Assembly: GCA_016282135.1 (NCBI GenBank)
Contig: JAEEKA010000091.1
Span: 1-46,728, forward strand
Length of the DNA stretch: 46,728 nucleotides
Direction of reading: 5' to 3'
Source of the DNA: Oscillospiraceae bacterium
Lineage (GTDB): Bacteria > Bacillota > Clostridia > Oscillospirales > Oscillospiraceae
The notes beneath the pieces were generated by a model. That model had not been told where the DNA came from. It saw only the letters and a list, made by a program, of their open reading frames with translations, and made no database searches. A program made the translations under genes and the position numbers. Of this stretch, positions 22,157 through 29,567 are shown piece after piece. Position 1 is the first letter of the stretch; the number at the start of each line of letters is the position of its first letter.

Positions 22157-22675
22157 ATGCTGCATCGATTTGACCGCTTTTCCCAGCTTGACGCCGGAAA
22201 GCTCATGGGCGTCTACGCGGAGAGCAACCTTGAAAACACCGACTATTTCTTTCCGGATATTCAGGACAAGGACGAGGCGGTGCGGAAGGTGGAGGAAGGC
22301 TTTCTAAGCTACCTGGAGCTGGATTTTTTCCAAAGCATCAACCCCTCCTATTGGATTTTGGAGGAGTCCGGCCAATGGGTCAGCGCCCTGCGGCTGAACG
22401 AATTGAAGCCCGGCTTTTACTATCTGGAGGCCCTGGAGACCCGACCGGATGCCCGCCGGAAGGGCTGCGGCGCAAGGCTGCTGACGGAGGTTCTGGAAGC
22501 CCTGAAGGCGAAGGGCCCATTTATCCTCTGCGACTGCGTGGGCAAGCGGAACGAAGCATCCCTTCGCACCCACATGAAATGCGGCTTTGAAATCGTCTCC
22601 GAAGAGGGCTATGACTACTTGAACGATGAGGCGGACAGCCGGGTCTACGGGCTGCGGTATCAGTTCATGAAATAA
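22157..22675 (+). CDS. GNAT N-acetyltransferase
   Basis: 172 residues from ATG at 22157, with CAGGAGTT 8 bases upstream; the TTG-started form 7 codons longer would include that site. GNAT marks: LEALETRPDARRKGCGARLL is the acetyl-CoA-binding motif A (RRKGCGARLL), followed by TEVLEALKAKGPFILCDCVG and the terminal motif SLRTHMKCGFEIVSEEGYDY. The substrate is unknown. A terminator follows within a few bases. Confidence 0.85.
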   Translation: MLHRFDRFSQLDAGKLMGVYAESNLENTDYFFPDIQDKDEAVRKVEEGFLSYLELDFFQSINPSYWILEESGQWVSALRLNELKPGFYYLEALETRPDARRKGCGARLLTEVLEALKAKGPFILCDCVGKRNEASLRTHMKCGFEIVSEEGYDYLNDEADSRVYGLRYQFMK

Positions 22676-22677
22676 CC

Positions 22678-22721
22678 AAAGCAAAGGGGAATCGGATACA
22701 AAACCGATTCCCCTTTGCTTT
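22678..22721. terminator. Bidirectional terminator
   Basis: 18-bp perfect stem AAAGCAAAGGGGAATCGG / CCGATTCCCCTTTGCTTT with an 8-base loop, between the convergent GNAT gene (plus) and the HD gene (minus, ends 22720). Confidence 0.95.
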
Positions 22722-23718
22722 ATTCTCCCAGCAGCCATTCCGTCTGGGGCTCCGCCAGGAAGGCGGCAAGCGCGGCGGCGAAATCCGCGTCAATGGCCGA
22801 AACCCGTCCAAGTCCCTCCACCAGTGGGTCGATCCGCCGCTTTTTCGCGGGGATTTGACGCCAGGGCCGTTCGTCGGGCGGCGTTTCGGCCCGCCGGACC
22901 CGGTGCAATTCCCGGAAGCGCCGCCAGTCCGCGGCCAGAGGGGAGGCCTCCAGCTTTGCGATCAGTTCCGGCTCCGTGCCGTCCAGATCGGCGGGGGAGA
23001 GGACGTTTGCCTGCAAAGCCAGGGCCAGCAGCTCGCTCAAGATCTGCATGGCGTACCGATCCGCGTCGGAGACGTAGACCCTGGAGCAGGCAAGGGCTGC
23101 CCGGGCAAAGCGGGAGGCCGGAGCGGGGGAGCCGAAAAGCAGCTCCGGGGCGTTTTCCTCATTGACGCCTACTCGCAGATCGCTGTAGATTTCGCCGATT
23201 TCCTTCCGGGTCAGAAAGCCCCAGCGCAGGGCGTTGCCCAGGCTGTATTCCAGCCGGTCCGCCGAGAGGCGGGGGCTGTCGTTGTCCGCAATGGGATAGC
23301 GGTGGTAGTCCGCCGTATCCTCCGTGCTCAGGCCGTGCCCGGTCAGAATCGCCTGAATTGCCGGACTGCCCGCAATCCGCTCCCGGGTGCCGTCCTCCGT
23401 GGCCTCCTGGGTCAGATAGTCTCCCCGCAGGAAGTCTACCACGTGGGCAAAGGTGGGGGTGGCCACGTCGTGCAGCAGACCGGCTGCCGCCTGGGCCGAA
23501 TCTTGGGTAAAGTGCCAGACGATGAGGCCCACGCCCAGACTGTGCTCCAGCCGGGAATAGGAACGGCCCTTGGCAAAGAGCGGGAAGGCCGTGTATTCAC
23601 AGCCGCAGTTCATCCCCACCCGGCCCAGCCGCAGCATCGACTGCGTCCCCGCCAGCTCCCGCAGAAGCGGCGGAACGTCGGCATGATAGATTCCTGTCAA
23701 ATGAAACGAATTCCTCAT
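22720..23718 (-). CDS. HD-domain phosphohydrolase
   Basis: 332 residues from ATG at 23718, 10 bases after the stop of the preceding small gene. The HD signature is in the N-terminal half: SRLEHSLGVGLIVWHF (His 59) and AAGLLHDVATPTFAHVVDF (His 83-Asp 84), with a later Asp in YVSDADRYA. This order fits dGTPase-like or SAMHD1-type HD enzymes that act on nucleotides, but the substrate cannot be assigned. It is the last gene of a run with truA, an ArsC-like gene and a 78-residue protein, so it may be co-transcribed with tRNA-modification functions. Confidence 0.85.
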   Translation of the reverse strand: MRNSFHLTGIYHADVPPLLRELAGTQSMLRLGRVGMNCGCEYTAFPLFAKGRSYSRLEHSLGVGLIVWHFTQDSAQAAAGLLHDVATPTFAHVVDFLRGDYLTQEATEDGTRERIAGSPAIQAILTGHGLSTEDTADYHRYPIADNDSPRLSADRLEYSLGNALRWGFLTRKEIGEIYSDLRVGVNEENAPELLFGSPAPASRFARAALACSRVYVSDADRYAMQILSELLALALQANVLSPADLDGTEPELIAKLEASPLAADWRRFRELHRVRRAETPPDERPWRQIPAKKRRIDPLVEGLGRVSAIDADFAAALAAFLAEPQTEWLLGE

Positions 23719-23728
23719 TTTGTACGGT

Positions 23729-23965
23729 TCACTCGCTGCTCAGCATCTTTCGGACTTCCTGTAAAAAGGCCACGTCTTCGGCGGTGAGCTTGGCGTTGCC
23801 GTGGAGGGACTTCCCCTCGGCATTGGTGACAGTCACGTCCATGACGGTGCCCTCGGCAATGTAGTTGTCGGTGATGTAGGCCAGATACCGCATGAATTTC
23901 GGGTGCCTGGCAGTGAACGCCGCAAATTGTTTTTTCAGCTGATACAGCTTTGCGGGATTTCTCAT
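23729..23965 (-). CDS. Small conserved hypothetical protein (78 aa)
   Basis: 78 residues, ATG at 23965 behind GGAGGAGGAAGACAG. Reads MRNPAKLYQLKKQFAAFTAR, then a beta-rich middle with VMDVTVTNAEGKSLHGNAKL and a last helix (TAEDVAFLQEVRKMLSSE). No membrane segment or known motif. The good ribosome binding site, coding pattern and tight spacing to the HD gene argue that it is real. Function unknown. Confidence 0.75.
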   Translation of the reverse strand: MRNPAKLYQLKKQFAAFTARHPKFMRYLAYITDNYIAEGTVMDVTVTNAEGKSLHGNAKLTAEDVAFLQEVRKMLSSE

Positions 23966-24005
23966 CTGTCTTCCTCCTCCGGGGCGTTTTCACGCGCCGT
24001 AATGC

Positions 24006-24356
24006 TCAATCCGCACTTGCCCATTGCGCCCAGACCTCCGGGGCGCAGCCCACGGTGGCCTTTTTCCCGTTGCGGACCACGGGCAGCCGGATCAGATTCT
24101 GGTTTTCGTAGACCTTGTCCTCCTTGGCGGTCTCGCTGCCGAGATAACGGAGCAGATCCAGATCCGGGTCCTTGCTCTCCCAGTCCACAAGCTTGTCCAC
24201 GCCGCCCACGGCCCGGAGGACGGAATCAAATTCCTTGCCGGACAGGCCGTAGCGCTTCATGTCAATGAATTGATAGTTGATCCGCCGTTCCTTGAACCAG
24301 CGTTCGGCTTTTTTGGTGTCAAAGCTCTTGTTTGTGCCAAAGATTTGTATGTTCAT
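24006..24356 (-). CDS. ArsC/Spx-family thioredoxin-fold protein without the active-site Cys
   Basis: 116 residues from ATG at 24356, overlapping the truA stop (ATGA). Fold and length match the ArsC/Spx family (MNIQIFGTNKSFDTKKAERW, LRAVGGVDKLVDW, LIRLPVVRNGKKATVGCAPE with the conserved Pro of the thioredoxin fold). The usual active-site CxxC or Cx5R near residue 11 is replaced by Ser-Phe-Asp-Thr (residues 11-14), so arsenate reduction by that mechanism is unlikely. A redox or RNA-polymerase-binding role as in Spx is possible, but Spx also normally keeps a Cys there. Confidence 0.85.
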   Translation of the reverse strand: MNIQIFGTNKSFDTKKAERWFKERRINYQFIDMKRYGLSGKEFDSVLRAVGGVDKLVDWESKDPDLDLLRYLGSETAKEDKVYENQNLIRLPVVRNGKKATVGCAPEVWAQWASAD

Positions 24357-25246
24357 AGCAGTTTGACCTTTTCATTTTTGGCCGACAGCTTGCCGGCGCT
24401 GCGTGATTGGCCGGCGAATTGCCGGTCCGCAGGGGACGATGCCCACATCGTCCCTTTTTCGTTGCCGGAAACCAAGGGCGGATGTGGGCATCCGAACCTA
24501 CTGTCAGTTTCCAAATACCGCACCTCCATCAGGCACAGACCCCTGGCGGGGACGGTGAAGCCCGCGGCGGCCCGGTCCCCCGCCTCCAGCAGGGCGGCAG
24601 CCTCTGCGGGGGAGCGCTCGCCCCGGCCCACCTCCAGCAGAGTTCCCGTGAGAATGCGGACCATGTGATGCAAAAAGCCGTCGGCGGTGAGGTCGAATCG
24701 CAGCTCATTTCCCACCTGCCGAATTTCAATCCGGGAGAGGGTGCGGCGGGTGGATTTCTTCGTCTTTACCGCCGAAAACGCGCGAAAATCGTGGGTTCCC
24801 TCCAGCAGCCGCGCCGCCGCCTCCATGGCCGGGATCGAATAGGTCCCCGGCAGCACGTAGACGAAGCGGCGTTCAAAGACGCAGGGAGCCTCCGTGGTCC
24901 AGACCCGGTAGCGGTAGGTTTTTTCCACCGCGGAGAGCCGGGCATGAAAGCGGGGCGGGGCGTATTCCACGGACACCGCGCCGACGTCCTCCGGCAGATA
25001 TTGCCGCAGGGCGGCCAGAAGCTCCCCGGGGGGAAGATCCCGCAGCGTGTGAAAAGAGGCGACCTGCCCCAGCGCGTGAACCCCCGCGTCCGTGCGCCCG
25101 CTGCCCTGAACCTCCACAGGCTCGCCAAAAACCCGGGACAGGACGGTTTCCGTCTTGCCCTGGATGGTCATATCCGTGTCAGACAGCCGCTGCCATCCCC
25201 GGTAGCGGCTGCCGTCGTATTGTAAGATCAGCTTGTAGTTTGGCAT
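24353..25246 (-). CDS. truA: tRNA pseudouridine(38-40) synthase TruA
   Basis: 297 residues from ATG at 25246. It isomerises uridines 38-40 of tRNA anticodon arms. The catalytic Asp 53 is in VQGSGRTDAGVHALGQVASF, with TruA motifs also at YRYRVWTTEAPCVFERRF and LTADGFLHHMVRILTGTLLE. Family members are about 245-265 residues; here the last 45 (from DSRFGCPHPPLV) extend beyond the fold and coincide with a palindromic repeat in the DNA (24430-24495), so this tail is probably a recent addition by insertion. The stop overlaps the ArsC-like gene. Confidence 0.95.
   Translation of the reverse strand: MPNYKLILQYDGSRYRGWQRLSDTDMTIQGKTETVLSRVFGEPVEVQGSGRTDAGVHALGQVASFHTLRDLPPGELLAALRQYLPEDVGAVSVEYAPPRFHARLSAVEKTYRYRVWTTEAPCVFERRFVYVLPGTYSIPAMEAAARLLEGTHDFRAFSAVKTKKSTRRTLSRIEIRQVGNELRFDLTADGFLHHMVRILTGTLLEVGRGERSPAEAAALLEAGDRAAAGFTVPARGLCLMEVRYLETDSRFGCPHPPLVSGNEKGTMWASSPADRQFAGQSRSAGKLSAKNEKVKLL
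24430..24495. repeat. Palindromic repeat inserted in the 3' end of truA
   Basis: GGGACGATGCCCACATCGTCCC is a perfect inverted pair around CCCAC; GGCGGATGTGGGCATCCG follows as an inverted second half. The unit codes for the non-conserved tail of TruA. Confidence 0.7.
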
Positions 25247-25342
25247 TTTCTCACGTTTGGTTCAGAGTTCAGAGCACGGCGCTCATTTTGCATCCTGCAT
25301 TTTGCATTCCGTATTCCGCAGGCCCTGCGCGCTGCCGTTTGC

Positions 25343-25462
25343 TTACGCCGCCAGCTCTTCCAGCGCCTCGGTCCTGGTGTCCGCGGAGCAGACGAAATTG
25401 CCGTCGGCGTCGTAAACCTCGTAGTGTCCCCGAACGGGGATGATGTCATAGCTCGTGTACAT
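25343..25462 (-). CDS. 39-residue small protein
   Basis: ATG at 25462 follows AAAGGATCTGCGCCC, and the frame reads MYTSYDIIPVRGHYEVYDAD then GNFVCSADTRTEALEELAA and stops at 25343. The pattern (beta hairpin HYEVYDADGNFVCSADT plus a terminal helix TEALEEL) looks like a compact fold and resembles short unannotated proteins in related Clostridia. Standing between truA and the S33-type hydrolase on the same strand with a proper ribosome binding site, it is likely real though below common length cut-offs. Function unknown. Confidence 0.7.
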   Translation of the reverse strand: MYTSYDIIPVRGHYEVYDADGNFVCSADTRTEALEELAA

Positions 25463-25555
25463 GGGCGCAGATCCTTTCTGTTTCGTTTCTGAGCCCATGA
25501 TACAGATTAAATTATCCCATAAGCGGGACGATTTTAATTTGCGCTTCAGGTTTTT

Positions 25556-26476
25556 TCAGTTTCCGATCATTTCATCCAGGAAGGCCAGCACGTCCCGGTG
25601 CAGCTCCTCCCGGTTCAGCTCGTTGTGCATTTCATGGCGGCAGTCCGGGTAGAGCTTCAGGCGCACATCCTTCATCCCGGCGGCCCGGAAGGCCTCGTAG
25701 GTCTGCCGCACGCCCTTGCCGTTGCCGCCCACCGGGTCCTTGTCGCCGCTGACAAAGAGCACCGGCAGGTCCTTGGGCATCTTTTCCAGATTCTTCCTGT
25801 CTTCGTTCATCAGCATGCCGCCCAGCATTTCCCGGGCCAGCCCGATGGAGGCGGAGAAGCCCAGCAGAGGATCGGCGATGTATTTGTCCACCTCGGCTTC
25901 GTCCCGGGTCAGCCAGTCCAGGGGGGTCCGGGGATTCTCATAGCCCTTGGTGTAGGAGCCGAACATCAGCTTATCCACGGTGGCGGAGCTGGCGTTCATG
26001 CCCTTGCGTTTCCCCTCCAGCAGACAGACGACCCGGCCGGAGCGCAGCACCGGCTTGGGCATCCAACCTGTGCCGCTGAGCACGGCGGCGGCCAGGCCGG
26101 CGTCCGGGTGGGTGTAGAGCAGGGTTCTGGTCATAAAGGAGCCCATGCTGTGGCCGTAGACGACGTAGGGCAGATCGGGATATTCCTCTTTCGTCATCTG
26201 CAGCAGCCGGTAGCTGTCAGAGACGGCGGTGAGCCAGCCGTCTGCAAAGCAGCCCTGGGGAATCTCCTGGGAGATGGAGCCGCCGTGGCCCATGTGGTCC
26301 TCGCCCACCACCACAAAGCCGTGATCGGTAAACACCTGGGCCAGCCCGTCGTACCGGGCGGCGTATTCCGCGATGCCGTGGACGATCTGGATCACGCCCC
26401 GGGGTTTGCCCTCCGGGATCCACTGGCAGCAGTGTATTTTGGTATTCTTTCGGACCGGGAAGTAGAATTCTTTCAT
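25556..26476 (-). CDS. Alpha/beta hydrolase, monoacylglycerol lipase / lysophospholipase-like
   Basis: 306 residues from ATG at 26476, behind AAAGGAG. The S33-type hydrolase signature is complete: VIQIVHGIAEYAARYDGLAQ, GEDHMGHGGS, the nucleophile elbow VYGHSMGSF (Ser 110), LFVSGDKDPVGGNGKGV (acid) and YPDCRHEMHNE (His). This set and the length match monoacylglycerol lipases and lysophospholipases. No signal peptide, so it acts in the cytoplasm. The natural substrate is not defined by sequence. Confidence 0.9.
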   Translation of the reverse strand: MKEFYFPVRKNTKIHCCQWIPEGKPRGVIQIVHGIAEYAARYDGLAQVFTDHGFVVVGEDHMGHGGSISQEIPQGCFADGWLTAVSDSYRLLQMTKEEYPDLPYVVYGHSMGSFMTRTLLYTHPDAGLAAAVLSGTGWMPKPVLRSGRVVCLLEGKRKGMNASSATVDKLMFGSYTKGYENPRTPLDWLTRDEAEVDKYIADPLLGFSASIGLAREMLGGMLMNEDRKNLEKMPKDLPVLFVSGDKDPVGGNGKGVRQTYEAFRAAGMKDVRLKLYPDCRHEMHNELNREELHRDVLAFLDEMIGN

Positions 26477-26558
26477 AGAATACTCCTTTCTGTCCCGATT
26501 AAAGGACCGATAAAGATGTAGAATACAAGCGTAAAATCAAAAAACGGAGGGTAAAACT

Positions 26559-26759
26559 ATGACAAACGCAATGATGAATCCAATGGGGAGAGCCACGATG
26601 ATCCGCGTTCTGCCCCAGCTCAGCCGGGCGGAGCAGGCGGCCCGCAGGCGGGCCAGAAGAAGAAAGGCGCTGTGGAATACGATTCTGGAGGCGCTGACCA
26701 CCATGGGCTTGGGAGTCTGCATCATTCTCTGTGCCGTGGCGGTGGTCTGCGTCGTTTAG
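26559..26759 (+). CDS. Small single-pass membrane protein (66 aa)
   Basis: 66 residues, ATG behind CGGAGGGTAAAACT. The N-terminal half is basic (RAEQAARRRARRRKA) and the C-terminal 28 residues form one hydrophobic helix (LGVCIILCAVAVVCVV), so it should insert with the N-terminus in the cytoplasm. The stop overlaps that of coaX by a few bases (convergent). The ribosome binding site makes it credible; function unknown. Confidence 0.65.
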   Translation: MTNAMMNPMGRATMIRVLPQLSRAEQAARRRARRRKALWNTILEALTTMGLGVCIILCAVAVVCVV

Positions 26760-27526
26760 CCTTTCGTATTCCTGCGATACAAAATCTCCAGGCCCCGCAG
26801 CAGCAGGTTTTCGTCAATCACCATCTCCCGCTTGCAGAGGGGGACGATGAATTTGGCCAGGCCGCCGGTGGCGACTACCTTGGTGGGATAGCCCAGCTCG
26901 GCCTCAATGCGCTCCACCATCCCGTCCAGCATGGCGGCGGAGCCCAGCAGCAGACCGCTGCGCATGGAATCCACGGTGTTGGTGCCGATGACCTTCCTCG
27001 GCTGCTCCAGGCTGATGCCGGGGAGCTGGGCCGTGCCGCTGGAAAGAGCGTTCAGGGAGAGCATCACGCCCGGGGCAATGGTGCCGCCCAGGAAGGCCCC
27101 GTCTTTGCCGATGACGGCAATGGTGGTGGCAGTCCCCAGATCGATGACGCACAGACCGGTGCCGTAGGCCTCGATGGCCGCCACGGCGCCCACGATCAGA
27201 TCGCTGCCGGCCTGGGCGGGGTTGTCGATTTTGATGTGGAGGCCGGTTTTCAGACCCGGGCCCACGGTGAGACAGGGCTTGCCTGTCAGCTGCTCCGCCG
27301 CGCCCACCAGGGACTGCTGGACCTGGGGCACCACGGAGGAGACAATGCAGCCGGAAATCTGTTCCGGGGAGACCCGGAACAGCTCCAGCATGGCTTTCAG
27401 CTCCGCACAGTACTGATCCCGGGTTTTGATCCGGTCCGTGGCCATCCGGGCCTCGAACAGAATCTCGCTGTCCCGGATGCAGCCCAGGACAATGTTGGTG
27501 TTGCCAACGTCAATGGCTAATATCAT
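26756..27526 (-). CDS. coaX: Type III pantothenate kinase CoaX
   Basis: 256 residues from ATG at 27526. It phosphorylates pantothenate, the first step of coenzyme A synthesis. Marks: MILAIDVGNTNIVLGCIRDS (phosphate-binding, ASKHA fold), VGPGLKTGLHIKIDNPAQAG with GSDLIVGAVAA, CVIDLGTATTIAVI and GGTIAPGVMLSLNALS. Length and motif order are normal for the type III enzyme, which, unlike CoaA, is not inhibited by CoA. The upstream stretch 27527-27856 has a -10-like TATAAT (minus, 27601-27606) but no clear -35. Confidence 0.95.
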   Translation of the reverse strand: MILAIDVGNTNIVLGCIRDSEILFEARMATDRIKTRDQYCAELKAMLELFRVSPEQISGCIVSSVVPQVQQSLVGAAEQLTGKPCLTVGPGLKTGLHIKIDNPAQAGSDLIVGAVAAIEAYGTGLCVIDLGTATTIAVIGKDGAFLGGTIAPGVMLSLNALSSGTAQLPGISLEQPRKVIGTNTVDSMRSGLLLGSAAMLDGMVERIEAELGYPTKVVATGGLAKFIVPLCKREMVIDENLLLRGLEILYRRNTKG

Positions 27527-27856
27527 TTCTCATGCCTCGTTTCTTGTACGTGTTAGTTGCAATTTAAGGACCTGGTTGAAAGAATATGCTTGATGCGTTG
27601 ATTATACCGGGCAATAGGAACCAGGCATCAGGCACCAGGCACCGCCAGAAAACCTATGCTGACAAAAACTGCGTTCCCCGTAAGAAAACAATTCGACTTC
27701 CCGGAAAAGGCTGTCATTCTGTAATCCGAAACGGAATCGAACGGGGTACGAGGTCAAAAATCGAAGTGATTTGGAGCGTTGTCTGATGCCTAGTCACTGA
27801 TGCCTAGTCACTATTCCCGCAGGGGCATATCGTGCGTCCGCTGCTCCGGGCGTCCG
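27527..27856. other. 330-base intergenic stretch with short direct repeats
   Basis: It contains AACCAGGCATCAGGCACCAGGCACC near 27618 (repeated CAGGCA(T/C)) and TGATGCCTAGTCAC twice near 27785-27811. I see no supported gene. A TATAAT on the minus strand at 27601-27606 could be the -10 box for coaX. Confidence 0.5.
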
Positions 27857-28324
27857 TCAGCAGCGTCGCAGACCCCAATCGGTGATGGCGCCGTTTTCAA
27901 TCAGAAAAAAGCCGTAGCTTGGCTGCGATCCGCAGCCGCAGGAGCCGGGATTCAGTATCATAAGCCCGTTGACCTCGTCCTGCTCCGCAAAATGCGTGTG
28001 ACCATATAACAGGACGTCTGCTTCCTGCTCCATGGCAGCGTAGACCGCGGTGGAGATGCCGCGTTTCACCCCATAGGTATGTCCGTGGCAGAGGAAAAAG
28101 CGTACCCCGTCCAGCACGGGCGTCAGCGTTTCGGGCGTGTCGCTCCAACGGTCGCAGTTCCCGCGGACCATGGCGACGGGAAGCGTCTGGAACTCATGAC
28201 TGATGATCTCAGCGTCGGCGTCATGGTCGCCCAGGTGGAAGACGTAGTCCGGCTTTTCCCGTTCAATCACGTCCCGCATGTGGTCCAGCTCCCGGTGGGA
28301 GTCGGAGAAAACAATCAGCTTCAT
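27857..28324 (-). CDS. YfcE/MJ0936-type metallophosphodiesterase
   Basis: 155 residues, ATG at 28324 after GGAAAGGAAA at somewhat long spacing. All metal-binding motifs of the YfcE group are present: VFSDSHRE (Asp 8, His 10), VFHLGDHDAD, VRGNCDRW, CHGHTYG and LLYGHTHFAE. Members of this small calcineurin-like family hydrolyse phosphodiesters such as cyclic nucleotides; the physiological substrate is usually unknown. Cytoplasmic. Confidence 0.9.
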   Translation of the reverse strand: MKLIVFSDSHRELDHMRDVIEREKPDYVFHLGDHDADAEIISHEFQTLPVAMVRGNCDRWSDTPETLTPVLDGVRFFLCHGHTYGVKRGISTAVYAAMEQEADVLLYGHTHFAEQDEVNGLMILNPGSCGCGSQPSYGFFLIENGAITDWGLRRC

Positions 28325-28357
28325 ATCCGCACCATTTCCTTTCCTCTCGCATATTCT

Positions 28358-28386
28358 ATTATACCAGATATTTTCATAGGAGGCAA
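28358..28386 (-). promoter_or_regulatory. Probable promoter of the phosphodiesterase gene
   Basis: Minus strand: TTGCCT (28381-28386), 17 bases, TATAAT (28358-28363). The -35 box overlaps the ribosome binding site of the divergent gene at 28391. Confidence 0.6.
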
Positions 28387-28390
28387 GGAA

Positions 28391-28654
28391 ATGCTTGGAC
28401 GGTCACAAAAAATTTCCAATTCTTCCCCGGAGTGTTCTTCCACCGCTGATCCCGAACAGATCAAAAAGCTTCTCACCAGCCCGGAGGGGCAGGCCCTGAT
28501 TAAGCTGCTCCAGGCCGACGGAGGAGCAGGGCTTCGGGCTGCCTCCGCCGCCATTCAAGGCGGGGATATGGATGGGGCAAAAGCCGCCCTCTCGCCGCTT
28601 TTGGCGGGGACCGAGGCGGAAACACTGACCAGAAAGCTGGAGGAGCAGCTTTGA
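28391..28654 (+). CDS. Small helical protein, first gene of an unknown three-gene operon
   Basis: 87 residues from ATG at 28391, behind AGGAGGCAAGGAA. After a polar start (MLGRSQKISNSSPECSSTAD) it is helical: EQIKKLLTSPEGQALIKLLQ and GAKAALSPLLAGTEAETLTR. It has no membrane segment, Cys motif or signal peptide. The next gene begins 1 base after the stop, and the one after overlaps that gene, so the three are translated together. Gene 2 shares the (S/N)DPEQMRRI-type opening, so they may be paralogs. Function unknown; similar small operons in Clostridia are sometimes linked to sporulation, which cannot be tested here. Confidence 0.7.
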   Translation: MLGRSQKISNSSPECSSTADPEQIKKLLTSPEGQALIKLLQADGGAGLRAASAAIQGGDMDGAKAALSPLLAGTEAETLTRKLEEQL

Positions 28655-28655
28655 T

Positions 28656-29081
28656 ATGGAGGATCTGCAAAGCACCCTGCAAAGCATTCTCTCCGACCCG
28701 GAGCAGATGCGCCGGATCACGGCCATGGCGGAGTCCCTGGGCCTGAAGCCCCCGGGGGACGGAATGCGTAATGCGGAATCGGGGAGCAAGGATCAGGGAG
28801 CAGAGGCCGCAGGGGGCGGCGCCCCGGTGCCCCGCAGGGTCCCGATGAGGGAGGGGACCGAAAACGGAGAACAGGCAAACTTTTCTCTGGAAAACCTGGA
28901 CCTGTCAGCTATCCTGGGCAGTCTCTCGGCTATGAACGGCGCCGAGGATCGGGTCTTTGCCGCCCTTCGGCCCTCCCTGTCTCCGGCGGGGCAGGGGAAG
29001 GCGGACCGGGCGCTCCGGGCGGCAAAGCTCTCCCGGCTGGCCGGCCGTTTTCTGACCCGGCAGAGGGACGGCCATGTATAG
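28656..29081 (+). CDS. Hypothetical protein, second gene of the unknown operon
   Basis: 141 residues. The N-terminal 35 are helical (MEDLQSTLQSILSDPEQMRR), the middle (about 36-75) is low-complexity and overlaps a GC-rich palindromic repeat (GGGGGCGGCGCCCCGGTGCC in the DNA), and the rest is again helical (NLDLSAILGSLSAMN, VFAALRPSLSPAGQGKADRA). Repeats seem to have been inserted in frame into the linker. The stop overlaps the next gene by 8 bases. No known domain. Confidence 0.7.
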   Translation: MEDLQSTLQSILSDPEQMRRITAMAESLGLKPPGDGMRNAESGSKDQGAEAAGGGAPVPRRVPMREGTENGEQANFSLENLDLSAILGSLSAMNGAEDRVFAALRPSLSPAGQGKADRALRAAKLSRLAGRFLTRQRDGHV

Positions 29082-29526
29082 CCGCTATACGCCCAACGCC
29101 AGCGGCGGCTTCGACCGGCAGCAGCTCCCGGACGAAGCCGACCTTCGTGCCGCCCAGGGCAGAGCCCCGCCGGGGATCGGGGGTCAAGGCTTAGAGCCCG
29201 GGAATCAGACATCGGCGGAGCGCGGGGAAAGCGCTCTGCCGCCCGCCGGGACCAGGTTCCGGGTTCAGCGTCCCGCGGGGGGGCGCAGTGTGCGCCCGCC
29301 TGTCCCGCGGACGCCCGGCATACATCCGCCCCCGCCGCCCCCGCCACCCCCGCCGCCTGTGTTTGGCAGCCTGCTGGGCCCGGAGGGCCTTTTGCGTCAA
29401 CTTCTGCCCCACGGGCTGGACACGGAGGACCTGCTGGTCCTGGCAGTCCTCCTGCTGTCCATGAAACAGGACGGCGCTTCGCCCACAGAGCTGCTGATCG
29501 CTGCAGGGCTCTACTTCTGGCTGTAA
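29074..29526 (+). CDS. Hypothetical protein with polyproline linker and hydrophobic tail, third gene of the operon
   Basis: 150 residues. ATG at 29074 overlaps the previous stop. Residues 1-85 are Arg/Pro/Gly-rich and disordered-looking, and the DNA here carries GC-rich palindromes (GGGGCGCAGTGTGCGCCCG near 29280) of the dispersed type. A run of about 11 prolines (codons near 29328-29361) follows, then an alpha-helical C-terminus with VFGSLLGPEGLLRQLLPHGL and the hydrophobic DLLVLAVLLLSMKQDGASPT plus ELLIAAGLYFWL. The conserved part is the C-terminus; it may sit in or at the membrane. Function unknown. Confidence 0.65.
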   Translation: MYSRYTPNASGGFDRQQLPDEADLRAAQGRAPPGIGGQGLEPGNQTSAERGESALPPAGTRFRVQRPAGGRSVRPPVPRTPGIHPPPPPPPPPPPVFGSLLGPEGLLRQLLPHGLDTEDLLVLAVLLLSMKQDGASPTELLIAAGLYFWL

Positions 29527-29563
29527 AAAAGGCAACGCCCATCTGACGGTGGGTGTTGCCTTT
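29527..29563. terminator. Terminator of the unknown operon
   Basis: AAAGGCAACGCCCATC / GGTGGGTGTTGCCTTT stem (one G:T pair) with loop TGAC, followed by CAATTTATTCC; also lies just beyond the convergent gene ending at 29568. Confidence 0.85.
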
Positions 29564-29567
29564 CAAT

